A stretch of 64,000 nt of DNA, taken from Peristeroidobacter soli (GTDB lineage Bacteria > Pseudomonadota > Gammaproteobacteria > Steroidobacterales > Steroidobacteraceae). The notes beneath the pieces were generated by a model that worked only from the letters and a program-made list of their open reading frames with translations, had not been told where the DNA came from and did not search any database. Position numbers and translations under genes: made by a program. Location: positions 780,640-844,639 of the forward strand of contig NZ_ML142848.1 in the NCBI RefSeq assembly GCF_004138485.1, read 5' to 3'. Within the stretch, counting starts at the first letter, position 1, and every line of letters begins with the position of its first letter. Below, piece after piece: positions 47,567-59,425 of this stretch.

Positions 47567-48478
47567 TCATGCCGCCGCCGTACTGCGTGCCACGCGCCGA
47601 CCGATGGCCACCAGCAGATGCCCTGCTTCGGTGTCCACGGGGCGCACACGGGAAACTTCCAACCCTGCTTTGGTAAACCATTCGCGCAGAGTGGCGATGG
47701 GATTCGCGGAGGACACCGAGCTCAGCGAATCGAAGTCTTCGATGACCACGGCGCGTCCGCCGTGCTTCAGTGTTCGTGTGATTTCCGCCAGCGCCACCAG
47801 CGGACGCTCCGCGCTAGCCAGCACTCGCTCGGCGACGACGGTGTCGAACAGCGGCGCGGCGAACGGCAGGTCGTACATGTCGCCTCGCTGCAGCTCGCAA
47901 TGACTCAAGCCCGCGCCGTGCACTTTCGTGCGCGCGAGTTTCAGTGCTTCGCTGGAAATGTCGACGCCTACCGCGCGGGTCGCCTTGGCGCCGAGGAGCT
48001 TGAGCATGTGACCGGAGCCGGTGCCTACATCGAGCAGCGCCCCGATCGGCTCACTCGCCAGTTCTTCGACGACGGTGGCGTCGACCAGATCCGAGCTCTT
48101 CTCGAGCGAGTCTTCGACGGCGAGATGATCCGCCGCGCGGCGGCCGCGCTCGGCGATGACTTCTTCCATCCGACGACGGTCTCGTCGGAGCACGTCATCT
48201 TCTTCGTCCACCAACGCCAGCAGCTGCCAAACCGTGTCTCGCGCCTCACCGGAGGCGGGCGCGCGGTAGTACACCCACAGCTGCTCTCGGAACCGATCCA
48301 GCAGTCCAGCGTCGCAGAGGAGTTTCAGATGCCGCGACACTCGCGGCTGACTTTGCCCGATCACCTCGCCGATCTCTCCCACCGTCAGCTCCGCCCGCGC
48401 CAATAGCGCAAGCAGCCGCAGCCGGGTGGGTTCGGCAGCAGCTCTCAGAGCAGAAACGGCAGATAAGAAGCTCGGCAT
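47567..48478 (-). CDS. ArsR-family regulator fused to SAM-methyltransferase-like domain (SahR-like)
   Basis: A 303-residue fusion. Residues 10-95 are an ArsR winged helix (AEPTRLRLLALLARAELTVGEIGEVIGQSQPRVSRHLKLLCDAGLL), and 140-300 a Rossmann methyltransferase fold with motif I LLDVGTGSGHMLKLLG and GVDISSEALKLAR. Proteins of this architecture beside met genes are the SahR type, which respond to S-adenosylhomocysteine and repress methionine-cycle genes. It heads the operon with metF and metH; a perfect 20-bp palindrome sits 22 bp upstream of its start, consistent with autoregulation. The effector is inferred from family and context. Confidence 0.87.
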   Translation of the reverse strand: MPSFLSAVSALRAAAEPTRLRLLALLARAELTVGEIGEVIGQSQPRVSRHLKLLCDAGLLDRFREQLWVYYRAPASGEARDTVWQLLALVDEEDDVLRRDRRRMEEVIAERGRRAADHLAVEDSLEKSSDLVDATVVEELASEPIGALLDVGTGSGHMLKLLGAKATRAVGVDISSEALKLARTKVHGAGLSHCELQRGDMYDLPFAAPLFDTVVAERVLASAERPLVALAEITRTLKHGGRAVVIEDFDSLSSVSSANPIATLREWFTKAGLEVSRVRPVDTEAGHLLVAIGRRVARSTAAA

Positions 48479-48500
48479 TCGGGGTGTCGGCGACTTAAGG

Positions 48501-48520
48501 ATATAAAGATATCTTTATAT
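48501..48520. promoter_or_regulatory. Perfect 20-bp palindromic operator of the sahR-like/metF/metH operon
   Basis: ATATAAAGAT followed by its exact reverse complement ATCTTTATAT, an AT-rich island in GC-rich DNA. It lies 22 bp before the regulator start and directly downstream of the predicted transcription start, a roadblock position. The AT-rich form resembles what I recall of SahR sites. Confidence 0.85.
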
Positions 48521-48531
48521 GGACGCGCAGC

Positions 48532-48561
48532 ACTATACGCGAGCTCGCCCGCCAATGTCAC
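48532..48561 (-). promoter_or_regulatory. Candidate promoter of the met operon
   Basis: On the minus strand GTGACA (48556-48561, 5/6) and TATAGT (48532-48537, 5/6) are separated by 18 bp. The predicted start near 48525 places the palindrome at about +5 to +24. The rest of the 267-bp gap up to 48745 holds only the hairpin at 48692-48716 and no gene. Confidence 0.6.
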
Positions 48562-48691
48562 GCTCCCAGCTCACACCTCCGCGAAGAACGCCCCACAGAC
48601 CCAGCCTGAACAATGACTTAGCTCGCCCCTGAGCTGCCACGCCGGGCGTACTATCCTGGAGTAATTGGATTTTTCAGGACCCCAAAACGCC

Positions 48692-48716
48692 AGAAGCCGC
48701 GACCCGCGCGGCTTCT
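48692..48716 (-). terminator. Terminator after the small membrane-protein pair
   Basis: AGAAGCCGCG pairs perfectly with CGCGGCTTCT around a 5-nt loop, 30 bp past the stop of the 53-residue gene. On the minus strand GGCGTTTT follows. It probably ends the two-gene transcript. Confidence 0.7.
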
Positions 48717-48745
48717 CTTCAGCTCGAATCCGACGAAAGGCTTTT

Positions 48746-48907
48746 TTAGGGCAACCGGCGGGTGGGATCGAAGTCCGCAACCCGGGGCGTGTTGACGAAC
48801 GCCACCACCACGGTGACGACGGACAGCAGAGCCAGCAGAATTCCCTTCGACAGTTTCAGGCTGCCCTGAAACCCTTCGATGAAGGGTTGTACAACGTTCT
48901 GAATCAT
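48746..48907 (-). CDS. Small single-span membrane protein (53 aa)
   Basis: A 53-residue gene starting at ATG 48907, whose ATGA overlaps the stop of the upstream 96-residue membrane-protein gene; a GGAGGTGCG ribosome site precedes it. The protein begins MIQNVVQPFIEGFQGSLKLSK, then one hydrophobic helix (ILLALLSVVTVVVAFV), and a short polar tail NTPRVADFDPTRRLP. A perfect-stem terminator follows. The coupling, ribosome site, single clean transmembrane helix and terminator support a real gene. I do not recognise the family. Confidence 0.7.
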   Translation of the reverse strand: MIQNVVQPFIEGFQGSLKLSKGILLALLSVVTVVVAFVNTPRVADFDPTRRLP

Positions 48908-49194
48908 CGACGCACCTCCAAGACTTGCCTGCAGAAATGCACCATCCCGCCAATCAACACCACAGCGCTGAACGCGGCGTCAGCATAAACCAAGTACAGC
49001 TCCAGCTCGGTGATCAATTTGAAGATCTCATCTGGAAAAGGGTGGTGACGATGCAGCGCATGTAACACCACGGAGACCAGCCACCCCGTAGCAAACAATG
49101 CCGTAAAGATGAAGGCCGCTCCAACCAGGTGCCCGACCAGGGCCATCACAGACCACCAATAGCCGACTCGTCGCTCCCTCGCTCCCCAGTACAA
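48904..49194 (-). CDS. Hypothetical small membrane protein
   Basis: A 96-residue protein with two or three hydrophobic segments: WWSVMALVGHLVGAAFIFTALFATGWLVSVVLHAL and, after the soluble stretch HRHHPFPDEIFKLITELELYL, a second span VYADAAFSAVVLIGGMVHF. The longest start is TTG 49194 with an upstream GGAGAGGGCGAG; ATG 49146 is an alternative that loses 16 residues. It is translationally coupled to the 53-residue gene by ATGA. I do not recognise the family. Both lie alone between the met operon and an alcohol dehydrogenase. Confidence 0.65.
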   Translation of the reverse strand: MYWGARERRVGYWWSVMALVGHLVGAAFIFTALFATGWLVSVVLHALHRHHPFPDEIFKLITELELYLVYADAAFSAVVLIGGMVHFCRQVLEVRR

Positions 49195-49272
49195 CTCGCC
49201 CTCTCCTCGGCTTGTTTTGAGACCTCTCGATGGCCCCAGCCTACCCCCGATTTGAGTGGCATCTCGACGCGT

Positions 49273-50313
<1,041 letters not shown>

Positions 50314-50324
50314 GGAAAATCGAC

Positions 50325-51299
50325 TCAGTGCCGCCGATCGGGTGCGTCAGTGGTGGGCGTGGCCGTGCCGGCAAACAGCTGTTCGACGTCGACCGAATCG
50401 AATCGATACGCCCGATTGCAGAAGTCGCAGCGCACTTCGACGTGCCCCTGCTCCGCCAGCACCGAGCGCACCTCTTCCGCCCCCAACGCCTTGAGCATGC
50501 CGACGACGCGTTCTCGAGAGCAGCGGCACTTGAAGAACACCGGCGCGGACTCGAACATGCGCACATCGTCTTCGGCGAACAACCGGCGCAGGATGTTTCG
50601 ATCGCTCAGGGTCTGCAGCTCTTCGGGCTTCAACGTGTCGCCGAGCATTTGCACCCGATTCCACGCGTCGTCGATCTCCGCCCGATTCATTTCATGCGCC
50701 CGCGAACCCACGGTGCGTGACTTCACAGAGTCATCCGACAGTCGCTGCAACAGCAGCCCGGACGCGCCATTCTCATCCGCATGCAGCCACAGCCGCGTGG
50801 GCAACTGCTCGGACGTCTCGAAATAATTGCGCAAGCAATCGGACAGACGCTCGCCCGTCAACGGCACGATGCCCTGATAGCGCTGCGAGAGGTCCTCGTT
50901 CTCGACCGTGACAGTCATGGTGCCTTCGCCGGACAGCGCGGCGAGATCGGGCTGGAATTCGGCGTCCTTGTAGCGGGCCACCGCCCGCACCCCCAGCGCA
51001 TCGGAGCATTGCGCCAGCATCAGATGCATCGGCCCCTGCCCCTTCAACTGCAGGCTCAGGGTGCCATCGAACTTCATGGTGGCAGCGAGCAGTACCGAGG
51101 CTGCGACCGCTTCGCCCAGCGTGTCGCGAATGACAGGCGGATATTCCCGATGCTCGAGCAGCGCGCGCCACGAGGCGTCCAGGTGGACGATGTGGCCGCG
51201 AATCGGATAGTGCTCGAACAGGAATCTGTGCAGGCAATCGCGATCGTGCATGACAGGGACTTCGGCCGGGGTGACGGGAAGGCGGATGATGGTACTCAT
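50325..51299 (-). CDS. hslO: Redox-regulated chaperone Hsp33
   Basis: A 324-residue holdase that is switched on by oxidation. The N-terminal domain ([44 protein letters not shown]) is diagnostic. The C-terminal zinc switch has the CxC and CxxC pairs intact at C258/C260 ([10 protein letters not shown]) and C291/C294 (RCDFCNRAY). It is about 30 residues longer than E. coli Hsp33, with extensions at both ends. Confidence 0.95.
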   Translation of the reverse strand: MSTIIRLPVTPAEVPVMHDRDCLHRFLFEHYPIRGHIVHLDASWRALLEHREYPPVIRDTLGEAVAASVLLAATMKFDGTLSLQLKGQGPMHLMLAQCSDALGVRAVARYKDAEFQPDLAALSGEGTMTVTVENEDLSQRYQGIVPLTGERLSDCLRNYFETSEQLPTRLWLHADENGASGLLLQRLSDDSVKSRTVGSRAHEMNRAEIDDAWNRVQMLGDTLKPEELQTLSDRNILRRLFAEDDVRMFESAPVFFKCRCSRERVVGMLKALGAEEVRSVLAEQGHVEVRCDFCNRAYRFDSVDVEQLFAGTATPTTDAPDRRH

Positions 51300-51362
51300 C
51301 CGCCGTTACATTAGCCCGCCCCGTTCATTTTCAACAGGCCGGTCGCGCTCGAAAAAATCGCC

Positions 51363-52817
51363 CTAGCCGGCCAGCTTCTTTTTCAACAGCTCATTGACCT
51401 GGGCCGGATCGGCCTTGCCACCGGTGACCTTCATCACCTGGCCGACAAAGAAGCCGAACAGCTTGTCCTTGCCGGAGCGATAGTCCGCCAGCTGCTTGGG
51501 ATTGGCCGCCATGACCTCGTCGATGGTCTTTTCGATGGCGCCGGTGTCGGTGATTACCTTCAGCCCCTTGGCCTCGATGATGGCATCGGCGTCCACGCCG
51601 TCCGACCACATCGCCTCGAACACTTCCTTGGCGATCTTGCCGGAGATGGTCTTGTCGGCAATTCTCGCCAGCAGGCCCGCGAGGCGCGCGGCATCGATGC
51701 GCGTCCCGGTGATCTCGACACCGTCCTTGTTGAGCGCCGCCGACAGCTCGCCCATCGTCCAGTTCGCCGCGAGCTTCTCGTTGCCTTCGAGATTCTTCGA
51801 CTTCAGCGACGCGAGCACCGCCTCGTAGAAATCGCCCATCTCGCGGCTCGCGGTCAGCACGCCCGCGTCATACGCGGACAGGCCGAACTTCTCGACGTAA
51901 CGACCCGCCTTCTGATCCGGCAGCTCGGGCAGCGTGCCGCGCACACCCTCGATGAAGTCCTTCTCGATCACCACCGGCAGCAGGTCCGGATCCGGGAAGT
52001 AACGATAGTCGTTGGCTTCTTCCTTGGAACGCAGCGAGCGCGTCTCGCCCTTGTCGGGATCGAACAGACGCGTTTCCTGTTTGATGCTGCGACCGGCCTC
52101 GATCTCTTCGATCTGGCGCGCCACTTCGTAGTTGATGGCCTTTTCGATATACCGGAACGAGTTCAGGTTCTTGATCTCGCAGCGGGTGCCGAACTTCTCC
52201 TGGCCCTGCGGGCGCACCGAGACGTTGGCGTCACAGCGGAACGAGCCTTCCTGCATGTTGCCGTCGCAGATCTCCAGGTAGCGCACCAGCGTATGAATCT
52301 TCTTCAGGTACGCGACCGCTTCTTTGGCCGAGCGCATATCGGGCTCGGAGACGATTTCCAGCAACGGCGTGCCGGCGCGATTCAGGTCGATACCCGAAGC
52401 GCCCTGGAAATCCTCGTGCAACGACTTGCCGGCATCTTCTTCCAGATGCGCGCGCGTGATGCCGATGACCTTGACCGAGCCGTCCTCGAGCAGGATCTGC
52501 ATCGAGCCCTTCTCGACCACCGGCTTTTCGTACTGGCTGATCTGATAGCCCTTCGGCAGGTCGGGATAGAAATAGTTCTTGCGCGCGAAAATGGAACGCG
52601 GCGAGATCTGCGCGCCGATTGCGAGACCGAACTTCACGGCCATGCGCACGGCTTCGCGATTCAACACCGGCAGCACGCCGGGGTAGCCCAGATCGACCAG
52701 ATTCGCCTGTGCATTCGGCGCGGCGCCGTAGGCGGTCGCGGCACTGGAGAAGATCTTGCTGCGCGTGGCCAGCTGCGCGTGGATTTCCAAACCGATGACG
52801 GTTTCCCAGCTCATCAT
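51363..52817 (-). CDS. gatB: Asp-tRNA(Asn)/Glu-tRNA(Gln) amidotransferase subunit B
   Basis: A 484-residue subunit carrying the kinase site of the GatCAB amidotransferase. The start [22 protein letters not shown] and [20 protein letters not shown] are near-universal GatB stretches, [13 protein letters not shown] and [13 protein letters not shown] follow, and the C-terminal YqeY-like tail ends the protein. It activates misacylated tRNA. Two adjacent ATG codons (52817 and 52814) both overlap the gatA stop, so the genes are coupled. Confidence 0.97.
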   Translation of the reverse strand: MMSWETVIGLEIHAQLATRSKIFSSAATAYGAAPNAQANLVDLGYPGVLPVLNREAVRMAVKFGLAIGAQISPRSIFARKNYFYPDLPKGYQISQYEKPVVEKGSMQILLEDGSVKVIGITRAHLEEDAGKSLHEDFQGASGIDLNRAGTPLLEIVSEPDMRSAKEAVAYLKKIHTLVRYLEICDGNMQEGSFRCDANVSVRPQGQEKFGTRCEIKNLNSFRYIEKAINYEVARQIEEIEAGRSIKQETRLFDPDKGETRSLRSKEEANDYRYFPDPDLLPVVIEKDFIEGVRGTLPELPDQKAGRYVEKFGLSAYDAGVLTASREMGDFYEAVLASLKSKNLEGNEKLAANWTMGELSAALNKDGVEITGTRIDAARLAGLLARIADKTISGKIAKEVFEAMWSDGVDADAIIEAKGLKVITDTGAIEKTIDEVMAANPKQLADYRSGKDKLFGFFVGQVMKVTGGKADPAQVNELLKKKLAG

Positions 52818-54277
52818 GCGTAACCCTTAGGAATGTCTCTGTGCCACAGCGTCTCGTTCTGGTAGCCGTGCGCGACGTTGAGCAATTTAGCCTCGGCGAA
52901 GTGCGGACCGATGATCTGCAATCCCACCGGCAGGCCGCCCACCGTGCCGCACGGAATCGACATGGCCGGCAGGCCCGCCAGGTTGGCACCGATGGTGTAG
53001 ATGTCGTTCAAGTACATGGTGATGGGATCGTCGACCTTGGCGCCGATGTCGAACGCCGGCGTCGGCGAGGTCGGCCCCATCAGCACATCGACTTGCTGGA
53101 AGGCGCGAGCGAAGTCGTCCGTGATCAGGCGGCGAACCTTCTGCGCGCGCAGGTAATACGCGTCGTAGTAACCCGCCGAGAGCACATAGGTGCCGGTCAT
53201 GATGCGACGTTTGACCTCGGCACCGAAGCCCTCGCCACGCGAGCGCATGTAAAGATCTTCGAGGCCCTGCGGATTCTCGCAGCGATAGCCGAAGCGCACG
53301 CCGTCGAAACGTGACAGGTTCGACGAACACTCCGCCGGCGCGACCACATAATAGGTAGGCACGGACAGCGGCAGATTCGGCAAGCTCACTTCGATCAGCT
53401 TCGCGCCGAGGCGCTCGTACACCTGCAGCGCCTCGCGGATCAGCTTGGCCGTCGACTCTTCCAAGCCGCTTTCGAAGAACTCCTTCAGCAGGCCGATCTT
53501 CAAACCGGCGAGCGGCCGATCGAGGCCGGCGACGTAGTCGGGCACCGGCGTGTCGACACTGGTCGAATCCCGCGGGTCGAAGCCGGCCATGTCACGCAGA
53601 ACCATCGCCGCGTCCTTCGCGGTGATGGTCATCGTGCCGGCCTGATCGAGGCTGGAGGCGAACGCGATCATTCCGTACCGGGATACGCGTCCATACGTGG
53701 GCTTCAGGCCGGTCAGACCGGTGAGCGCCGCGGGCTGACGGATCGAGCCGCCGGTATCGGTCGCGGTTGCCACGGGCGCGAGTCGCGCGGCGACCGACGC
53801 CGCCGATCCGCCCGACGAGCCGCCCGGTACTTTTTTCAGGTCCCAGGGGTTTTTCACCGGACCGTAAAAGCTGGTTTCGTTCGAGGAGCCCATCGCGAAC
53901 TCATCCATGTTCGCCTTGCCCAGCATGACGACGCCAGATTGCGACAACTTCTCCACGATGGTGGCGTCGTATGGCGCGACGAAGTTGGACAGCATGCGCG
54001 AGCCGCACGTGGTCAATACACCGTCGGTGCAGAAGATGTCTTTGTGAATCAGCGGCAAGCCGGCCAATGCGCCCGCCTCGCCCGAGGCCAGCAGCTCATC
54101 AGCCCGCCGCGCCGCGGCCAGCGCGTACTCCGGAGTGACCGTGATGAGCGCGTTCAGCGCCGGGTTCAAGCGCTCGATTCGCGCCAGAAAATGCCGGGCG
54201 AGCTCGACGCTGGAAAAGCGGCGCGCCCGCAATCCTTCGTTGAGCTCCGCCAACGTCAGGTGATGCAGTTCAGTCAT
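52814..54277 (-). CDS. gatA: Asp-tRNA(Asn)/Glu-tRNA(Gln) amidotransferase subunit A
   Basis: A 487-residue amidase-signature enzyme that frees ammonia from glutamine. The catalytic triad is K79 (LPLIHKDIF), S154 ([15 protein letters not shown]) and S178 ([11 protein letters not shown]), at the canonical positions. It overlaps gatB and lies 3 bp after gatC, forming the gatCAB operon. Its presence implies at least one tRNA amide is made by transamidation. Confidence 0.97.
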   Translation of the reverse strand: MTELHHLTLAELNEGLRARRFSSVELARHFLARIERLNPALNALITVTPEYALAAARRADELLASGEAGALAGLPLIHKDIFCTDGVLTTCGSRMLSNFVAPYDATIVEKLSQSGVVMLGKANMDEFAMGSSNETSFYGPVKNPWDLKKVPGGSSGGSAASVAARLAPVATATDTGGSIRQPAALTGLTGLKPTYGRVSRYGMIAFASSLDQAGTMTITAKDAAMVLRDMAGFDPRDSTSVDTPVPDYVAGLDRPLAGLKIGLLKEFFESGLEESTAKLIREALQVYERLGAKLIEVSLPNLPLSVPTYYVVAPAECSSNLSRFDGVRFGYRCENPQGLEDLYMRSRGEGFGAEVKRRIMTGTYVLSAGYYDAYYLRAQKVRRLITDDFARAFQQVDVLMGPTSPTPAFDIGAKVDDPITMYLNDIYTIGANLAGLPAMSIPCGTVGGLPVGLQIIGPHFAEAKLLNVAHGYQNETLWHRDIPKGYA

Positions 54278-54280
54278 GGG

Positions 54281-54571
54281 TCACTCGATCACTTTGGGCA
54301 CGAGATACAGATCCGCTTCGACGCGGGGCGCGTTGCGCTGATATTTGGCGTGCTGGTCGGTATCCAGCACTTCGTCCGGGCGCATCCTTTGCACCTGATC
54401 CGCGAGCGGATGCGCCATCGGCTCGACCGCCGCGGTATCCGCGGCGTTGAGCTGCGCGACGAAGTCGAAGATCTTCGACAGGCTGTCCACATACACTGGC
54501 AGCTGCTCATCGCTGAGCTTCAGGCGCGCCAGCTTGGCGATGTTCTTCACATCGTTATCGGTAAGACTCAT
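54281..54571 (-). CDS. gatC: Asp-tRNA(Asn)/Glu-tRNA(Gln) amidotransferase subunit C
   Basis: A 96-residue scaffold subunit that joins GatA and GatB. NIAKLARLKLSDEQLPVYVDSLSKIFDFVAQLNAADT and MRPDEVLDTDQHAKYQRNAPRVEADLYLVPKVIE are typical. It is first in the minus-strand gatCAB operon and is divergent from mreB across 241 bp. The gap contains the mreB promoter; its other part shows nothing further. Confidence 0.95.
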   Translation of the reverse strand: MSLTDNDVKNIAKLARLKLSDEQLPVYVDSLSKIFDFVAQLNAADTAAVEPMAHPLADQVQRMRPDEVLDTDQHAKYQRNAPRVEADLYLVPKVIE

Positions 54572-54718
54572 GGGCCGAAACTTCCGCTGAAAGACAGATG
54601 AGAAATCGCGGCCAGTGAGACCTCACGCTCGCCGCGACCTCAGGCGAAAGCGTAGCGAGGAGCAAAAAAGACCGCAAAAATCCCTGGAAAATTGCGGCGT
54701 AATCATACACCTGAAAGC

Positions 54719-55856
<1,138 letters not shown>

Positions 55857-55898
55857 CGGTGTCGGCGAACTAGCAGAGGGTTCGCCTGCGCATAACCA

Positions 55899-56927
55899 AT
55901 GGTCACGCTGAGCTCCGATAGCCGGAACATCATTGGCCGAGGCCCGCCGCTCGGCGCCGGCTTGTTTTTCCTCGGAATTGTCTCGGTCGGCATGATGATG
56001 CTCGACCATCGCAGCAACTATCTGGAGACCGTGCGCCAATGGCTCGGCGCGGCGGCCTCGCCGGTCTATGCCGTCGTGCAGACGCCCGGCCAGGCGTGGG
56101 ACTGGCTGACTGGCAGTTTCGCGGACCGCGGCCGGTTGCGCACCGAGAACAGCGAGCTTTCTGAACAGCTGCGCGAAGCACGCGTCAAGCTGCTGCAATT
56201 CGATTCGTTGCGTGAAGAGAATGTCCGTCTGCGGGCCGTGCGCGAAGCCTCGGCCGGCGTCGGCGGTCGGACCATGATCGCGGAGATCATGCGGGTCGAT
56301 GTCGATCCATTCCGTCACCGCGTGCGAATCAATAAGGGCGCCGACGACGGCGTGTTCAAGAATCAGCCGGTGCTGGACGCGTTCGGCATCGTCGGCCAGG
56401 TCGTTCAGGTGGACAAGTACACCTCGACCATCATTCTGATCAGCGACGCCGAGCACGCCATTCCCGTTCAGGTGAATCGCAACGGCATCCGTTCCATCGC
56501 GGTCGGCGCGGGCGATCTGGGCAAGCTCAGCCTGCCCTACATGACCGTGGAATCGGATGTGAAGGTCGAGGACCTGCTGGTGTCCTCGGGTCTGGACGGC
56601 ATTTTCCCGGCCGGTTATCCGGTCGCCCGCGTGAGCAAAGTGGAGCGCAATCCAGCCGATACGTTCGCGCTGGTGGAAGCCAAGCCGCTGGCCCAGCTCG
56701 ATCGCGATCGCGAAGTACTGCTGTTGTGGGACGACACGCCGCAGGTGGAAGCACCGGGCGCGAAGCCGAAACCGGCTACAGAATCGAAGCCCGCAGCCGA
56801 AGCATCGACTGCGCCCACGCCCCCCGCGCAAGCGACGTCGGGGCAGCCGGCGCCCGCGGCTCAAGCACCGGCGCCAACGCCGGGCGCGCAGCCGCTGCCG
56901 CAGCCACAACCACCGACCGAAGACTAA
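55899..56927 (+). CDS. mreC: Rod-shape-determining protein MreC
   Basis: A 342-residue bitopic inner-membrane protein: a short cytoplasmic start, one helix (GAGLFFLGIVSVGMMML), a periplasmic coiled coil at about residues 70-110 (RTENSELSEQLREARVKLLQFDSLREEN) and the beta domain (INKGADDGVFKNQPVLDAFGIVGQV, DKYTSTIILISD). The last 70 residues are a Pro/Ala-rich low-complexity tail (from about residue 272), absent from short MreC proteins. It links MreB to PBP2. Confidence 0.94.
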   Translation: MVTLSSDSRNIIGRGPPLGAGLFFLGIVSVGMMMLDHRSNYLETVRQWLGAAASPVYAVVQTPGQAWDWLTGSFADRGRLRTENSELSEQLREARVKLLQFDSLREENVRLRAVREASAGVGGRTMIAEIMRVDVDPFRHRVRINKGADDGVFKNQPVLDAFGIVGQVVQVDKYTSTIILISDAEHAIPVQVNRNGIRSIAVGAGDLGKLSLPYMTVESDVKVEDLLVSSGLDGIFPAGYPVARVSKVERNPADTFALVEAKPLAQLDRDREVLLLWDDTPQVEAPGAKPKPATESKPAAEASTAPTPPAQATSGQPAPAAQAPAPTPGAQPLPQPQPPTED

Positions 56928-56967
56928 ATGACGCCCTTCTCTGCACTCGGGGCCCGGACCAACCATC

Positions 56968-57447
56968 GTGAGTGACGGTCGTATCAGTCGCCTGCGCGTC
57001 ACTTTCACGGTGATCCTGGCGATCATTTTCGCGGTGCTGCCGCTGCCCGAGCCGATCAACGCGGCCCGGCCCGACCTGCTGTTGCTGCTGGTGATCTACT
57101 GGTCGCTGAGCGCGCCACGCATCGCCGGCCTGCTGTTCGCCTGGTTCTGCGGCCTGTCCATCGACGTGCTCAAAGGCATCATTCTCGGCCAGCACGCGCT
57201 GGCGTTTCTGGTGGTGGCCTACTTCACCCACAAGTTTCAGCTGCGCATCCGTATCTTTCCGCTCTCCCAGCAGACGCTCACCGTGTTTGCATTCCTGGCG
57301 CTCTATCAGTTCATCGTGTTCTGGCTGGATGGCATCATAGGCCAGCCGGTCACGACCTGGATGCGCTGGCTGCCGGTGATCAGCGGCGCGATTCTGTGGC
57401 CCATCCTGGTCGCCGGTCTGGATACCTGGAACCGGCGGAACCGTTAG
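56968..57447 (+). CDS. mreD: Rod-shape-determining protein MreD
   Basis: A 159-residue multispan membrane protein with about five helices, for example TFTVILAIIFAVLPLPEPI and RPDLLLLLVIYWSLS, and the motif GLLFAWFCGLSIDVLKGIILGQHAL typical of MreD. The start is GTG 56968. It lies between mreC (40 bp) and mrdA (19 bp). Confidence 0.92.
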   Translation: MSDGRISRLRVTFTVILAIIFAVLPLPEPINAARPDLLLLLVIYWSLSAPRIAGLLFAWFCGLSIDVLKGIILGQHALAFLVVAYFTHKFQLRIRIFPLSQQTLTVFAFLALYQFIVFWLDGIIGQPVTTWMRWLPVISGAILWPILVAGLDTWNRRNR

Positions 57448-57466
57448 CGCCCGTCCCCCTTCAGTC

Positions 57467-59425
57467 ATGGCTCGCGCAGTCCGCATCAAGGATCATCACG
57501 CCGAAAGCCAGCTGTTCGAACAGCGGGCCATCATCGCGGCCGTGCTCATGGTCATCGCCATGGGCCTGGTGATCTCGCGTCTGGTGTGGCTGCAGGTCGT
57601 GAAATACGACTACTTCGCCGATCTGTCGCAAGGTAACCGGATCCGCATCGAGCCGATTCCGCCGAACCGAGGCCTGATCCTGGATCGCAACGGCGTACCG
57701 CTCGCGACCAACGCGCCGTCCTATCAATTGGAATTGACCAAGGAGCAGGTCCAGGACATCGACGCCACCCTGAACGGCATCGCCGAGGTGGGGCTGATCG
57801 ACAAGGACAACATTCCCACCATCAAGCGCGACCTGCGCGGCCGGCGCAGCTTCGACGCGGTGCCGATCAAGCTGCAGCTCACCGAGGTCGAGGTGGCGCG
57901 TTTCGCGGCCCGGCGCCATCAGTTTCCGGGTGTCGAGATCCGCCCGCGCCTGACCCGCTATTACCCGCTGGCCGAAAGCAGCGTGCACGCCATCGGCTAT
58001 GTCGGCGCGATCAGCGAAGACGACAAGAAACGTCTGAACATCGACGAGTACGCCGGCACCACGCTGACCGGCAAGAACGGCGTCGAGTACGCGTACGAAG
58101 CTCAGTTGCACGGCAAAGCGGGCATGCAACAGCTCCTGGTGAATGCCCAGGGCCGCAGCGTCGAGCGCATCGGTAACGAAGCCGCCAAACTCGAGCGCAA
58201 GGAGCCGGTGTCGGGCAACGACCTGTTCCTGACCATCGACATGCGCACCCAGCAGGCGGCGGAAGAAGCGCTGCGCGGTCAGCGCGCGTCGGCCGTGGCG
58301 ATCGATCCCAACAACGGCGACGTGCTCGCGTTCGTCAGCACGCCGGCCTTCGATCCGAATTTGTTCGCTCGCGGCCTGACGCGTCCCGAGTACCTGGCGC
58401 TGACCGAAAATCCGGATCGGCCGATGTTCGACCGCGTGATCCGCGGCGTGTATCCGCCCGGCTCGACCGTCAAACCCATGATGGCACTGGCGGCGCTCGA
58501 CAAGGGCGTCGTGACTCCGGAGAACACGGTTTACTGCCGTGGCGCCTATCGCATGCCCGGCGTCAGCCGACCGTGGCGCGACTGGAAGCCCGGCGGTCAC
58601 GGCCCGGTCGACATGCGCAAGGCCATCGCCACCTCGTGCGACGTTTATTTCTATGGCATCGCCAACGAAATGGGCGTGGATCACATCCACGACTATCTGT
58701 CGCAGTTCGGCATGGGCACCCTCACCGGCATCGATATCCCGGGTGAAAAGATCGGCCTGCTGCCCTCGACGGAATGGAAGAAGAAGGCATTCCGTCGCAA
58801 GGAAGCGCAGATGTGGTTCCCCGGCGATACGATCAGTATCGGCATCGGCCAGGGCTACATGAACGCGACGCCGCTGCAGCTGGCGCATGCCACTGCGACG
58901 ATCGCGAGCCGCGGTCATCGCTTCAAACCTCGGCTGGTGCGCGCCATTCGCAACGTGACGACTGGTGAAGTCAGCGAGCTCAAGCCGGCGGAGCTGCCCT
59001 CCCCGCACGTCCAGGATCCGCGCGCGTGGGACATCGCGATCGGTGGCATGTACGACGTCGCGAACGCTCCTTACGGTACCGCTCGTGGCGCGACAGCCAA
59101 CGCGCTCTACAAGATCGCGGGCAAGAGCGGCACGGCTCAGGTGTTCACCGTTGCTGCCAACGAAAAAATGCGTAAGGCCGGCGATCTCGCCGAGCATCTG
59201 CGCGACCACGCCTTGTTCGTGGCATTCGCCCCCGTTGAAGCGCCGCGCATCGCCGTCGCCATCGTCGTCGAAAACGCTCCGGGCGGTGGCTCGGCGTTCG
59301 CCGCCCCGATCGCCCGCCGCATCCTGGACACCTATTTGCTGACGCCCGAACAGTTGGCGGAACAGGAAGCGAAAAAGAAGCCCGCCCCAGCCGCAGCGCC
59401 CCCACCGCGTCGAGGTGAGGAATGA
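57467..59425 (+). CDS. mrdA: Penicillin-binding protein 2 (elongation transpeptidase)
   Basis: A 652-residue class B penicillin-binding protein. One N-terminal helix (AIIAAVLMVIAMGLVISRLVWLQVV) is followed by the pedestal domain (RGLILDRNGVPLATNAPSY) and the transpeptidase domain with S333-T-V-K336 (YPPGSTVKPMM), the SCD form of the SxN motif (ATSCDVYFYG) and K553-S-G-T (AGKSGTAQVF). It cross-links septum-independent peptidoglycan with RodA. Its stop overlaps rodA (ATGA). Confidence 0.97.
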   Translation: MARAVRIKDHHAESQLFEQRAIIAAVLMVIAMGLVISRLVWLQVVKYDYFADLSQGNRIRIEPIPPNRGLILDRNGVPLATNAPSYQLELTKEQVQDIDATLNGIAEVGLIDKDNIPTIKRDLRGRRSFDAVPIKLQLTEVEVARFAARRHQFPGVEIRPRLTRYYPLAESSVHAIGYVGAISEDDKKRLNIDEYAGTTLTGKNGVEYAYEAQLHGKAGMQQLLVNAQGRSVERIGNEAAKLERKEPVSGNDLFLTIDMRTQQAAEEALRGQRASAVAIDPNNGDVLAFVSTPAFDPNLFARGLTRPEYLALTENPDRPMFDRVIRGVYPPGSTVKPMMALAALDKGVVTPENTVYCRGAYRMPGVSRPWRDWKPGGHGPVDMRKAIATSCDVYFYGIANEMGVDHIHDYLSQFGMGTLTGIDIPGEKIGLLPSTEWKKKAFRRKEAQMWFPGDTISIGIGQGYMNATPLQLAHATATIASRGHRFKPRLVRAIRNVTTGEVSELKPAELPSPHVQDPRAWDIAIGGMYDVANAPYGTARGATANALYKIAGKSGTAQVFTVAANEKMRKAGDLAEHLRDHALFVAFAPVEAPRIAVAIVVENAPGGGSAFAAPIARRILDTYLLTPEQLAEQEAKKKPAPAAAPPPRRGEE

